NCBI GenBank assembly: GCA_030426845.1 | Contig: JAUHXR010000019.1 | Coordinates: 1 to 51,896 of the forward strand | Reading direction: 5' to 3' | Source: Polyangia bacterium | Lineage (GTDB): Bacteria > Myxococcota_A > Polyangia > Polyangiales > Sandaracinaceae | Length of the DNA: 51,896 bases | In this document: positions 34,550 to 42,994 of the stretch, piece by piece | Numbering within the stretch: position 1 is the first letter of the stretch | Layout: each line of letters begins with the position of its first letter | Made by a program: the position numbers and the translations under genes | The notes under the pieces: generated by a model | The model's database searches: none | What the model saw: only the letters and a program-made list of their open reading frames with translations | Told to the model about the DNA's origin: nothing

Positions 34550-34600
34550 TCCCGAGCGATCCGAGCCAATCAACCTGCCCCGGTGGTCGATGCGCCGACG

Positions 34601-34930
34601 ATGCAAGTTGTGCTGGGTGTAGCTCTCCTCGGATGGAGCATCGTCCAGTCCCTCGCGACCCTCGCGGTCTGGCTCTACGCGTGGAATGCGAACAAGAGCC
34701 AGGCGCGGGCCTCGGAGCTCGAGCTACTGAAGACCGAGCACGACCAGCGCCTCCGCAACGTCGAGCAGGGGATCACGAGTCTCCAGGCGAGCCTCCAGCA
34801 CCTACCGACCAGCGACGACTTCTCGCGGCTCTCGGCTTCTCTTGCGGCCATCAACGCCAAGGTCGAGTCCATCGACGCCCGCACGGGGCGAATGGAGGAC
34901 TTCCTGTCCACCCGGAGGGCCAGCACGTGA
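34601..34930 (+). CDS. DUF2730-like membrane protein
   Basis: A 109-residue protein with one N-terminal transmembrane helix (about 4-28) followed by a coiled coil with SLQHLPTSDDFSRLSASLA, the pattern of DUF2730 proteins found between activator and packaging genes in Mu-like phages. The internal ATG at 34601 is chosen because it begins the membrane helix. It is the first gene after the rightward late promoter. Confidence 0.7.
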   Translation: MQVVLGVALLGWSIVQSLATLAVWLYAWNANKSQARASELELLKTEHDQRLRNVEQGITSLQASLQHLPTSDDFSRLSASLAAINAKVESIDARTGRMEDFLSTRRAST

Positions 34931-35229
34931 GCAGCTTCCCCACGTTCCTCGCCGAGGACCGCAGACTCGTCATCTTGCGCCTGCTGCACGAGCAAGGCGG
35001 CTACGCCCTCAACGACAGCGTGCTGCACAGCGCGCTCGAGGCAATGGGGCACCAGGTCGCCCGCTCGATCGTGCGCGACGACGTGGGCTGGCTCGAGGAG
35101 CGGCAGCTCGTGACGACCGAGCTGATCTCCGGGCGCGTCCTCGTCGCGACGCTCACCGAGCGCGGCGGCGACGTCGCCGCCGGTCGCTCGCGCGTCGAGG
35201 GCGTCAAGCGACCGAAGCCGCGGGGCTGA
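34927..35229 (+). CDS. Winged-helix VpaChn25_0724-type phage protein
   Basis: A 100-residue winged-helix-like protein with EDRRLVILRLLHEQGGYALNDSVL and GHQVARSIVRDDVGWLEERQLV, the pattern of the small VpaChn25_0724 family found upstream of DUF3486 in Mu-like phages. The basic C-terminus could bind DNA. The GTG start overlaps the DUF2730-like gene's stop. Confidence 0.7.
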   Translation: MSSFPTFLAEDRRLVILRLLHEQGGYALNDSVLHSALEAMGHQVARSIVRDDVGWLEERQLVTTELISGRVLVATLTERGGDVAAGRSRVEGVKRPKPRG

Positions 35230-35232
35230 GCG

Positions 35233-35772
35233 ATGGCGCGGTCTTCCATCCGCCGGTTGCCGCGCGAGCTGCGCGCGGAACTCGATCGGCTCCTGTCGGA
35301 CGGCCAGATGACCATCCGCGAGCTCACCGCGCACCTGCAAACGCTCGGCGCGGACGTGAGCAAGTCCGCCGTACACCGCTACAGCCAGGACTTCGAGCGC
35401 ATGGCCAAGGACATCCGCCTCGCGCGCGAGATGGCCGTCGCGATCGGGCGCGAGCTCGAGGCCGTTCCCAGCGGCGACGCGGGCCGTCTGGCGATCGAGA
35501 GCCTCCAAGCGCTGTTGCTCCGCGCACGCATGGAGATCGCGGACGGCGAGAAGCTGAAGGTGCGCGAGGTCGCCGAGCTCGCACGGGCCGCCAAGGACCT
35601 CTCCGCCGCCCTCAAGACGAACGTCGACGTGGAGATCCGGATCCGCAAGCAGACGGCCGAGGAGGCGGCCGACGCGGCCGAGGAGGCCGGCAAGGCGGCG
35701 GGCCTGACCGCGGCCACCATCGACGTCATCAAGTCGCAGATCCTCGGCATCGCGCAGCGGGGCTCGCCGTGA
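35233..35772 (+). CDS. DUF3486 small terminase-like protein (Mu gp27 type)
   Basis: A 179-residue protein of the DUF3486 family, the proposed small terminase subunit of Mu-like phages. It opens with SSIRRLPRELRAELDRLLSDGQMTIRELTAHL, a DNA-binding HTH, followed by long helices. It is placed shortly before the large terminase, with two extra genes between them, which is not the usual adjacency. Confidence 0.85.
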   Translation: MARSSIRRLPRELRAELDRLLSDGQMTIRELTAHLQTLGADVSKSAVHRYSQDFERMAKDIRLAREMAVAIGRELEAVPSGDAGRLAIESLQALLLRARMEIADGEKLKVREVAELARAAKDLSAALKTNVDVEIRIRKQTAEEAADAAEEAGKAAGLTAATIDVIKSQILGIAQRGSP

Positions 35773-36470
35773 TCCCCGTGATCGTCGAGAGCCCCTACGC
35801 GGGCAACGTCACGGTCCACGAGGCCTACGCGCGGGCGTGCATGCGCGACTGCCTCACGAAGGGCGAGGCGCCCTACGCGTCGCACCTCCTCTACACCCAG
35901 CCAGGCGTGCTCCGTGACGACGTACCTGCCGAGCGCGAGCACGGGATTCAGGCGGGGTTCGTGTGGCGGTCGCTCGCGCACCACACCGCCGTCTACACCG
36001 ACTTTGGGATCACCCCGGGCATGCTCGCCGGCATCCGCCACGCGGAGGGCCTCGGTCACCCGATCGTCTACCGCGAGATCGGCAAGGGTTGCGTCGGCGG
36101 GGTGCGCGAAGCCCAGACCGTGCACCGCTTCCACGATCGACGTGTTCGGGCGGAGCTCGCCAGCCTTCGATCCAACGGCTTCAGGGGCGTGCGCGGCGAC
36201 GTCATCCAGCGCGCGACCTACGGCCACTTCTCGATCGCCCTCGCGCGCTACGTCGTCGACGGTACGCCGCAGGCCTTCCTCGAGGTCGTCGAGGCAGGCG
36301 CGACAGAGAACCGCACGACGATCCGGCCGCTCGCGGACCACACCGCTCGACCCAAGAGCCCAGTCGCGAGCGCGGCGCGCGCGCGCCTCGTTCGCACGGC
36401 GGCTGAGCGTGCGTTCCAGGACTGGGTCGACCGCCACCTGCCCGGGCGCAGCTCCCCCGAGGGCGCATGA
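35769..36470 (+). CDS. DUF7768-like protein with extra C-terminal domain
   Basis: A 233-residue protein. Residues 1-125 match the DUF7768/deoxyribosyltransferase-like pattern: VIVESPYAG, YARACMRDCLTKGEAPYASHLLYTQ, then YTDFGITPGM. The C-terminal 110 residues are unassigned and basic. Its insertion between small and large terminase genes is unusual and suggests an accessory gene, perhaps acting on nucleotides; that is inference. GTG start overlapping DUF3486. Confidence 0.6.
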   Translation: MIPVIVESPYAGNVTVHEAYARACMRDCLTKGEAPYASHLLYTQPGVLRDDVPAEREHGIQAGFVWRSLAHHTAVYTDFGITPGMLAGIRHAEGLGHPIVYREIGKGCVGGVREAQTVHRFHDRRVRAELASLRSNGFRGVRGDVIQRATYGHFSIALARYVVDGTPQAFLEVVEAGATENRTTIRPLADHTARPKSPVASAARARLVRTAAERAFQDWVDRHLPGRSSPEGA

Positions 36471-36892
36471 GGCACGGTAACCGACGACGGCGCCTGCTCG
36501 GGATCCCGCGGGCCAGGACGATCAACGTCAGCCGGCTCCCGCGCGCCGAGCTCGAGGCGACGGCCGCGCTCTACCACGAGGTGCGCGAACGGCCGGCGGC
36601 ACGCGGCGAGTGCGCGAACGGCCCGCGGCCGTGCCCTTGGGTGAGCTGCCGCTACCACCTCGCGCTCGACGTCGACCCCGAGCGCGGCTCGATCAAGCTC
36701 AACTTCCCCGACACCCCGATCGATGAGATGGCGCAGACCTGCGCGCTCGACGTGGCGGACCGCGGAGGCACCACGCTCGAAGAGGTCGGCGAACTCATGA
36801 ACCTCAGCCGCGAGCGCATCCGGCAGGTGGTCGACAACCTCGGCACCCGCCTTCGCGCGCCGATGGCCGCGTGGTCGGAGGAGGGCGAGTGA
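36467..36892 (+). CDS. Sigma-region-4-like HTH protein
   Basis: A 141-residue protein with a Cys-containing segment ([16 protein letters not shown], near 50-65), a [11 protein letters not shown] stretch, and a sigma-70 region-4-like helix-turn-helix [19 protein letters not shown] at about 102-120. It lacks other sigma regions, so it may bind DNA or host polymerase rather than act as a full sigma factor. It sits directly before the large terminase, overlapping it by 4 bp. Confidence 0.6.
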   Translation: MRHGNRRRRLLGIPRARTINVSRLPRAELEATAALYHEVRERPAARGECANGPRPCPWVSCRYHLALDVDPERGSIKLNFPDTPIDEMAQTCALDVADRGGTTLEEVGELMNLSRERIRQVVDNLGTRLRAPMAAWSEEGE

Positions 36893-38394
36893 GCGCGGCC
36901 GAGGCACTCCCGGAGACGCTGCTGCCCTACCAGCAGCGCCTTCTCGAGGCGACGCGCGAGCACCAGGTGGTCGTCTGCGAGAAGAGCCGACGCATCGGCG
37001 CGACGTGGGCGATCGCGGCCGACGCGGTCCTCAGCGCGGGCGCGGAGCGCTCGGCTGGCGGGTCCGACGTCCTCTACATCGGCTACAAGGTCGACCTCGC
37101 GCGGGAGTTCGTGGACACGGCGGCGATGTGGGGCCGCGCGTTCCACCTCGCGGCCGAGGAGTCGCAGGAGTTCCTGTTCTCCGACGGCCCCGACCGCGAC
37201 ATTCAGGCGTTCCGGATCCGCTTCGCATCCGGCTTCAAGATCGTCGCACTCAGCTCGAGGCCGCGATCGCTCCGCGGCCACCAGGGCTACGTCGTGATCG
37301 ACGAGGCAGCGTTCCACGACGACCTCGCGGAGGTGCTCAAGGCCGCGCTCGCGCTCCTGATCTGGGGTGGGCGCGTCCTCGTGATCTCAACGCACGACGG
37401 GACCGAGAACCCCTTCGCCGAGCTCTGCGAGGACATCCGCGCGGGCAAGCGACCGTTCGAGCTCCTGCGCATCCCGTTCGAGGACGCGGTGCGCGACGGC
37501 CTCTACCGACGCATCTGCCTCGCGCGCGGGATCGCGTGGAGCGCCGAGGGGGAGGTCGCATGGGTCCAGGAGATCCGCGACTTCTACGGCGAGGACGCGG
37601 GCGAGGAGCTCGACTGCATCCCGCGCGACGGCGGCGGCAAGTACCTCCCGCGCGCGCTGCTCGAGGCTCGCGCGGTGCCGCGGCCGGTCCTGCGCCTCGC
37701 GCTGCCGAGCGAGTTCGTGGACGCACCGGAGGACACGCGGGTCCGTGAGATCGACGAGTGGATCGCAGAGCACCTCGCGCCCGTGGTCGAGGAGCTGCCT
37801 CAGAACCTGCGCTCGTTCCTCGGCGAAGACTTCGGGCGCTCCGGCGACCTCACCACGCTGTGGCCGCTTCTCCTCGACCGCGATCTCACGCGCCTCACGC
37901 CGTTCCTCGTCGAGCTGCGCAACGTGCCCTTCACGAGCCAGTGGCAGATCGTCCGCTGGCTCCTCGAGCACCTCCCGCGCTTCAGCGGGGCCGCGTTCGA
38001 CAAGGGCGTCAACGGTGCGTACCTCGCGGAGGTCGCGCGGCAGCGCTGGGGCTCCGACATGATCGCCGAGGTCCAGATCGGCGAGCCCTGGTACCGCGCG
38101 AACATGCCCATCCTCAAGGCGGCGATCGAGGATGGCACGATCGAGCTCATCGCCGACGCGGACGTCATCGACGACTTCCGCACCATCGAGATGATCCGCG
38201 GCGTCCCGCGCCCCGCGAAGCGAACCAAGGACGAGAAGGGGCAGCGCCACGGCGACTCCGCGATCGCGGCCGCGCTCGCGCTCGCCAAGTCCCGAGACGA
38301 CGACACCGGGCCCGTGCGGTTCGCGGTCGCCGGCCGACGCGTGTCGACGGCGGCGTACGCCGACGACCCGGACCTGTTCCGAACCCCAACCTGA
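36889..38394 (+). CDS. Large terminase (Mu gp28 type)
   Basis: A 501-residue terminase motor. The Walker A-like segment is [10 protein letters not shown] (31-40), the variant form seen in Mu gp28, and Walker B is YVVIDEA (134-140). The C-terminal nuclease half has [15 protein letters not shown] and a terminal [11 protein letters not shown] stretch. It drives DNA packaging into the heads encoded on the other arm. The GTG start overlaps the previous stop. Confidence 0.9.
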   Translation: MSAAEALPETLLPYQQRLLEATREHQVVVCEKSRRIGATWAIAADAVLSAGAERSAGGSDVLYIGYKVDLAREFVDTAAMWGRAFHLAAEESQEFLFSDGPDRDIQAFRIRFASGFKIVALSSRPRSLRGHQGYVVIDEAAFHDDLAEVLKAALALLIWGGRVLVISTHDGTENPFAELCEDIRAGKRPFELLRIPFEDAVRDGLYRRICLARGIAWSAEGEVAWVQEIRDFYGEDAGEELDCIPRDGGGKYLPRALLEARAVPRPVLRLALPSEFVDAPEDTRVREIDEWIAEHLAPVVEELPQNLRSFLGEDFGRSGDLTTLWPLLLDRDLTRLTPFLVELRNVPFTSQWQIVRWLLEHLPRFSGAAFDKGVNGAYLAEVARQRWGSDMIAEVQIGEPWYRANMPILKAAIEDGTIELIADADVIDDFRTIEMIRGVPRPAKRTKDEKGQRHGDSAIAAALALAKSRDDDTGPVRFAVAGRRVSTAAYADDPDLFRTPT

Positions 38395-38403
38395 GAAGAC
38401 GAC

Positions 38404-39249
38404 ATGACCCAACAGACCATCCTCAAGCTCATCTCCGGAGGCTTCGGCCTCTCCCTGATCGTGACCGGCCTCGTGCTCGTTCTAACCGGCAACGGCGGCG
38501 CGCAGTCCGAGACGCTGATCGCGGCCGGCCTCGGCCTCATGATCGCGGGCGTCGGCGTGACGACGCTGCCGCGCCTGAACGAGCCGCCGATCCCGCCGAG
38601 TCGCAAGGACTCTGGTCCGAAGCCGCCGCTGGGCCCGACGCTGCTCGCGCTGCTCGCGATCGGCGCGAGCGTCACGCTCACCTCGACCGCGTGCGCGGGC
38701 CCCCCGCGCGCCGCGCGCATCGGCCTCGAGCGCGGCGCCCTGGGCTCCGACGAGCTGGACGTGCTGGTCGCGAGGGAAGTGGCGTCGGCCGGGGGCGAGT
38801 TTCGGGCGGAAGTGGCGCTCGAGGCACGCGACGGCCGACTCGCAGAGCGGTTCGGCGAGCTTGCCGGCCGTGACTGCCTCGGCCCGCTCAGCGAAGGCGC
38901 GCAGCTCGAGTGCCTCGTGACCGCGGGCATCGCGCGCCTGCGCGAGCTGCTCAGTGAGCACTGGACGGCGACGGTGCGCGACATCAATCGCGGGATCGGC
39001 GACGCGCTCGAGGCCGCAGAGCTCGCCCTCGACGCATGGACCGCCGGGGCCGACACCGCCGCGAGCTTCTTCGAGAAGGGCGCGTGCATCGTCGCGGGGC
39101 TCGCGCAGGTCATCCGACTTCTCGAGCGACAGGACGTGGAGATCCCGCGTCACGTCGCGGCCGCGGTCGACATCCTCGGGAGCCTCGCGCTCGGCGTGTG
39201 CCCACGGCCGCCCGGCATGCGTCCCGAGCTCGAGGGGGGGCTCACGTGA
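38404..39249 (+). CDS. Membrane protein, holin/spanin candidate
   Basis: A 281-residue protein with hydrophobic helices at about residues 10-29, 36-54 and 77-95, the last ending LTSTAC, like an internal lipobox. The rest is helical and acidic with few cysteines. It is between terminase and portal, where some Mu-like phages keep lysis genes. Holin, spanin-like or unrelated membrane functions are all open. ATG at 38404. Confidence 0.5.
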   Translation: MTQQTILKLISGGFGLSLIVTGLVLVLTGNGGAQSETLIAAGLGLMIAGVGVTTLPRLNEPPIPPSRKDSGPKPPLGPTLLALLAIGASVTLTSTACAGPPRAARIGLERGALGSDELDVLVAREVASAGGEFRAEVALEARDGRLAERFGELAGRDCLGPLSEGAQLECLVTAGIARLRELLSEHWTATVRDINRGIGDALEAAELALDAWTAGADTAASFFEKGACIVAGLAQVIRLLERQDVEIPRHVAAAVDILGSLALGVCPRPPGMRPELEGGLT

Positions 39250-39485
39250 GCACTGGAGCGACCATCATGAAGAGCCTCGAGATCGGCTCGCAGCTGCTCC
39301 CCTGGCTCACCGAGACCATCGACGCCTTCATCCATGGCGACGACTCCCTCGAGGTGCGCCGCGTCATCGACATCCTGCCGGCGGACCGCCGAGCGGACAT
39401 CGAGGCACAGCGGCAAGAGCTCCTCCTCGAGAGAGAGCTCCGCGAGGAGTTCGGGCCCGACCCCACGAGATCGCCGCCGGAGTAA
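39246..39485 (+). CDS. Small helical protein
   Basis: A 79-residue acidic helical protein with no recognised family, starting at a GTG overlapping the membrane-protein stop and ending 3 bp before the portal gene. Its place suggests a late-operon component. An internal ATG eight codons in is an alternative start. Confidence 0.5.
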   Translation: MSTGATIMKSLEIGSQLLPWLTETIDAFIHGDDSLEVRRVIDILPADRRADIEAQRQELLLERELREEFGPDPTRSPPE

Positions 39486-39488
39486 CCG

Positions 39489-40757
39489 ATGCCCCACGAC
39501 ACGGGCACAGACGTCGCGCCTCGCGGCACCTGGAGCGACGAGGAGGTCCGCGCGCCGGCACGCTCCGGCGTCGGACCGCTCCTCGGCGAGCTTGGCTCGG
39601 AGCACACGCGGGCCGAGCTGGCGCGGTACGCCGAGGAGGTGGCGCCGCACCGAGACGAGGTGCTGCGCCTCCACGGCTCCGGCGACCTGCGCCTCTACGA
39701 GCGGCTACTGCGCGACGACCAGGTCCACACGACCTTTCAGCAGCGGCGTACGGCCGTCATCGCGAACCCGCTTCGGGTAGACGCGGGCGGCGACTCACCG
39801 ATCGACGAGCTCGCGGCCGACGACCTGCGCGAGCAGCTCCAGGCGCTCAGCTTCGATCGCATCACGTACCGGATGCTCGCCGGGCTGATGTACGGCTACG
39901 CGGTCGGCGAGTGCATGTTCGAGCCCGAGGGGCTCCACATCCGCCTCGCGAACATCCGCGTTCGGCAGGCGCGGCGCTTCCGCTTCGCGATCAACGGCAA
40001 CCTGATCATGGTGTCGCCCGAGCAGCGGACGATGCCGCCGAACAAGTTCTGGGTCTTCACGTGCGGCGCGGACGACGACGACAACCTGCACGGCCAAGGC
40101 CTCGGCCACTGGCTCTACTGGCCGGTCTGGTTCAAGCGCAACGCGGATCGCTTCTGGGCCCTCTGGCTCGAGAAGTTCGCGAGCCCGACGCCGACCGCGC
40201 GCGGGCCGGCGGGCATGACCGACTCCGAGGAACAGAAACTCCTCGACCTCCTCAAGGCGGTCACCACGGGCGGCCGGATCGTGATTCCCAAGGGCGTCGA
40301 GATCGAGCTCCTGGAAGCGGCTCGCCAGGCCGGCGGCGACTTCAATCTCTTCGTCGACAAGATGGACGCCGCGATCGCCAAGATCGTCGTCTCGCAGACG
40401 ATGACCACGGACGACGGGAGTTCGCTTGGCCAAGCAAAGGTCCACCTGGACGTGCAGCGCGCGGTCGTTCGCTCGGACGCCGAGCTCGTCTGCGAGTCCT
40501 TCAACTCAGGCCCCGCACGGTGGCTCACCGAGTGGAACTGGCCCGGAGCGAAGACGCCGATCGTCTACCGGGACAGCGAGGAGTCCGAGGACCTCAAGCT
40601 CCGCGCGGAGCGCGACAGCATCATCGCGAGCTGGGGCTACCGGCCCACACCCGAGTACGTCGCGGAGACCTACGGCGACGGCTTCGTCGACGCGGCCGCA
40701 ACACCTGCCACCACGCCGAGCGAGCCCGCGCCCACCCCGACCGGAGAGACCGCATGA
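39489..40757 (+). CDS. Portal protein (DUF935, Mu gp29 type)
   Basis: A 422-residue DUF935 portal. Family segments include HTTFQQRRTAVIA, a GYAVGECMFE stretch, FWALWLEKFASPTPTARGP and IAKIVVSQTMTTDDGSSLGQA. It would form the DNA-entry vertex with the large terminase. The gene normally after it in Mu (F-like minor head protein) is not found; a different protein follows. Its C-terminus is a Pro/Thr-rich tail. Confidence 0.9.
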   Translation: MPHDTGTDVAPRGTWSDEEVRAPARSGVGPLLGELGSEHTRAELARYAEEVAPHRDEVLRLHGSGDLRLYERLLRDDQVHTTFQQRRTAVIANPLRVDAGGDSPIDELAADDLREQLQALSFDRITYRMLAGLMYGYAVGECMFEPEGLHIRLANIRVRQARRFRFAINGNLIMVSPEQRTMPPNKFWVFTCGADDDDNLHGQGLGHWLYWPVWFKRNADRFWALWLEKFASPTPTARGPAGMTDSEEQKLLDLLKAVTTGGRIVIPKGVEIELLEAARQAGGDFNLFVDKMDAAIAKIVVSQTMTTDDGSSLGQAKVHLDVQRAVVRSDAELVCESFNSGPARWLTEWNWPGAKTPIVYRDSEESEDLKLRAERDSIIASWGYRPTPEYVAETYGDGFVDAAATPATTPSEPAPTPTGETA

Positions 40758-41656
40758 TCACTCGAGAGGACCTCATCCGCGTCGGGACGCGCCAGCTCAG
40801 CGAGCTCGGCAGCAAGGTCGCCATCGATCCGCTCGCCGCAATGACCGCGATCGCCGACGGGCTCGGCCTCAACACGCCCCCGCGGCCCGGCTCTGCGCTC
40901 TTCGTTCGTCAGACGCGGTGGGTCCCGCCGGAGGTTGCGGCGCGGTTCGACGTGGTGATCGTCGGGGGACGCATCGAGAGCTCGTGGCGGCGCGGCCGCA
41001 TCGCCAAGACGAACCGGGACGAGAGCTGGTACGCGGCGGTGCGTGGGATGGGGACCGCGATCGCGATCTTCGACTGGATGATCGCGCCCGGCCTCTGGCG
41101 CCCCGGGCTCGAGGAGGCCGTCGACTTCGCGGCCAGCGTGGACGCGGCAGCCTTCCTCCTCAACGTCGAGCCCGCGAACAAGGCCGAGCGCCACACCGGT
41201 CGGGACTGGCGTGGGAAGGGCGCCGAGCTCGCGGCGTACGCGGGCTCGGCGCGCGAGCTCTGCGACGCCCGGGGCCTCGAGCTCTGGAGCTCCTCGTGGG
41301 CCGATCCGCCGCGATCGTTCCCGCTGAGGGAGCTGGTGCATCTCACCCACGTCGACATCCCCCAGCCGTACGAGGTCCACGGGCGGGCTGGGCCGGAGTA
41401 CGTGGCCTCGGTCCTCGCCGAGTACAGGGCCGCCGGGTCGCGTGAGCAGATCCTCGGCCGAGGGGCGCACGAGCTCGACGCGGGCGACGACGACAGCTGG
41501 CGCACACCCGCCCAGATCCTCTCTCACAGGGCCTCGACGCCGAGGGGAATGGGTGAGGCGTGGTGGCTGCCCGCGGGGGACCTCGCGGCGCGTCCAGAGG
41601 TGGTCGATGCGATGCTCCTCAGGCCCCTTCCGGCCCACCGAGCCGATCCGTTCTGA
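40754..41656 (+). CDS. TIM-barrel-like hydrolase, possible endolysin
   Basis: A 300-residue protein with alternating strand-helix pattern: FDVVIVGGR, GTAIAIFDWM, AAFLLNVEPA, LELWSSSWADP, LTHVDIPQPYE and a late AWWLPAGD. The glutamate of LNVEP and the DIPQPY strand resemble glycoside-hydrolase TIM barrels of phage lysins, but no family is certain. It is the last gene before the right end, overlapping the portal gene by 4 bp. A minor head protein is an alternative because of position. Confidence 0.4.
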   Translation: MITREDLIRVGTRQLSELGSKVAIDPLAAMTAIADGLGLNTPPRPGSALFVRQTRWVPPEVAARFDVVIVGGRIESSWRRGRIAKTNRDESWYAAVRGMGTAIAIFDWMIAPGLWRPGLEEAVDFAASVDAAAFLLNVEPANKAERHTGRDWRGKGAELAAYAGSARELCDARGLELWSSSWADPPRSFPLRELVHLTHVDIPQPYEVHGRAGPEYVASVLAEYRAAGSREQILGRGAHELDAGDDDSWRTPAQILSHRASTPRGMGEAWWLPAGDLAARPEVVDAMLLRPLPAHRADPF

Positions 41657-41665
41657 CTGGATCGC

Positions 41666-41749
41666 CGAAGTGGATCGTTAACTGGATCGTCGCCCCCTGA
41701 AAGCCCACGATCAGGCCCTTGGCACGAGAGACCTCAACGATCCACTTCG
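41666..41749. repeat. 14-bp inverted repeat at right end
   Basis: CGAAGTGGATCGTT (41666-41679) and its exact reverse complement (41736-41749) are separated by 56 bp, between the last rightward gene and the end repeats. The left arm is flanked by related CTGGATCG copies at 41657 and 41682, giving three GGATCG repeats about 12-13 bp apart. A terminator, binding-site cluster or transposition accessory site are possible. Confidence 0.45.
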
Positions 41750-41862
41750 AGTCGGCCCGCTCGGCCCGCGTCGGCGATGGCGCCCAGGTGGGCTTCACCT
41801 ACGATCCCGGGCCTTTCCGTCCCGCGGCGTCCCGACGAGTCCCGGCTCGTCCCGGCCCCCGG

Positions 41863-41906
41863 TGGGCCAAACCTCTGGGATCGTTCTGGGCCAAACCTCT
41901 GGGATC
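41863..41906 (-). repeat. Right-end transposase-binding repeats R1 and R2
   Basis: Two copies of GATCCCAGAGGTTTGGCCCA on the minus strand: R1 at 41887-41906 and R2 at 41863-41882, starting at bases 7 and 31 counted from the right end. They are inverted relative to L1 and L2 and share the AGGTTTGGCCCA core. These are the presumed transposase sites. Confidence 0.85.
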
Positions 41907-41912
41907 GTGACA

Positions 41913-41917
41913 ACCGC
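41913..41917. repeat. Right target-site duplication ACCGC
   Basis: Direct copy of 7849-7853, immediately outside the right end. Together they mark the insertion point in the protease gene. Confidence 0.9.
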
Positions 41918-42216
41918 CCCCGCCGGCCGAGCCCCCCGCCCCCGCCCCCGGCGTGGGCGAGGCCTGCGGGGTCGACGGCACCTGCATCGACACCGGCGTG
42001 ACGTCGTGCCCGGGGACGGTGGAGTCCGGCCTGTGCCCTGGTCCGAGCCAGGTGCGCTGCTGCCTTCCCGGTCCGCTCCCGGTCAGCGTCTGCACCAACA
42101 CCTGCGACTTCGCGGTCGACGGCGAGTGCGACGACGGGGCCGAAGGCGCGGTCACCTCGGCGTGCGCGTTCGGCACCGACTGCGCGGACTGCGGCGTGCG
42201 TATGCACGTCCCGTAG
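41918..42216 (+). pseudogene. Protease 3' remnant: Pro-rich linker and Cys-rich tail
   Basis: The continuation of the protease gene interrupted at 7853. Joined in frame it reads through a proline/alanine linker into a roughly 80-residue domain with about twelve cysteines, likely disulfide-bonded outside the cell, ending at the TAG at 42214-42216. A GTG at 41953 could in principle start a fragment, but no signal peptide remains, so it is probably non-functional while the prophage is in place. Confidence 0.85.
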
Positions 42217-42241
42217 TCGCGGCGAAGGCGGACCGGCGACG

Positions 42242-42973
42242 TCAGGGGTTGCCGCGGCGGTAGAGGTCCTCGCCGCTGAACACGCGTCCGGCCGCGTCCG
42301 GGTCGAGGGCGAGGTCCACCAGCGCGCGCCCGAGGGCGTCGCCGGTGATCGACCGGTAGCGGTCGCGGGTGTCCGCGCCCCCGAGCGCGCCGACGACCGA
42401 CAGCGCGGCGTTGGCCACCGCGGCCCCGAACGCCTCGCCGGGGCGGCGCTCCTCGCGGTCGCCGGTGATGAAGGAGGGACGCGCGATGACGTAGGGGAGC
42501 GAGCCCTCGCGGAGCTCGCGCTCGATCCGGGCGCGCGCCGCGAGGTAGCGGTTCGACGTCCCCTCGGTCACGCCCATCGAGCTGAGGTACACGAAGCGAG
42601 GGCCCGCCCCGCAGGCCTCGGCGGCGCGGCGAAGGAGCGCGGTGAGGCCGTAATCGACCGCCTCGTAGCTCTCGCCGTCCGGGTCACCTCCCGAGGCCGC
42701 GACCTCGCGCGCGCGCTTGCGCGTGGTGCCGAGCAGCGCGAACACCACCGCGGGCCCGTGGTCGCTCAGCGACTCGGTCATCGCGGCCTCCGACCACGGG
42801 GTCGCGTCGACCCGCGCGCCGAGGTCGCGAAACGCCTTGGCGTGCGCCTCGAAGCGGCTGGAGTCCGGCCGCACGTGGGCCACCGCGTCGACGTCGCGGG
42901 CGAGGAGGTGGCGCACGACCGCCTTGCCGGTCAGCCCGGTGGCCCCGGCCACGAACGCGCGCAGAGTCCCCAT
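42242..42973 (-). CDS. NmrA-like NAD(P)-binding protein (atypical SDR)
   Basis: A 243-residue atypical SDR with Rossmann start VAGATGLTGKAVVRHLL (8-24), GLTALLRRAAEACG and FVYLSSMGV segments, and a YVIARPSFITG motif. Such proteins (NmrA/HTATIP2-like) are sensors or reductases of unclear substrate. It is convergent with the protease remnant and codirectional with the DUF2141 gene. Confidence 0.8.
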   Translation of the reverse strand: MGTLRAFVAGATGLTGKAVVRHLLARDVDAVAHVRPDSSRFEAHAKAFRDLGARVDATPWSEAAMTESLSDHGPAVVFALLGTTRKRAREVAASGGDPDGESYEAVDYGLTALLRRAAEACGAGPRFVYLSSMGVTEGTSNRYLAARARIERELREGSLPYVIARPSFITGDREERRPGEAFGAAVANAALSVVGALGGADTRDRYRSITGDALGRALVDLALDPDAAGRVFSGEDLYRRGNP

Positions 42974-42994
42974 CGCCCCCCTCCGAGCCCGAGA

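Larger units (their letters stand above)
7854..41912. mobile_element. Mu-like transposable prophage, 34,059 bp
   Basis: The boundaries are seen directly: 5'-TGT at 7854 and ACA-3' at 41912, matching end repeats in inverted orientation at both ends, and a 5-bp target duplication outside. Inside are a MuA-type DDE transposase, MuB-type ATPase, Ner-like and repressor genes, GemA, a Mor/C-type activator, DUF3486 and Mu-type terminase, a DUF935 portal, capsid and siphovirus-like tail genes. No frameshifted core gene was noticed. The layout differs from Mu: the control region is central and both arms are transcribed outward. No sheath protein was recognised. Confidence 0.95.

Noticed and set aside
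41789-41800. Possible third right-end transposase site (TGGGCTTCACCT)
   Set aside because: It matches only 9 of 12 core bases and has no left-end counterpart, so it is not listed as a site.
41719-41910. 63-codon plus-strand frame running into the right end repeats
   Set aside because: It has no ribosome site or motif and translates the transposase-binding repeats; it is non-coding end sequence.
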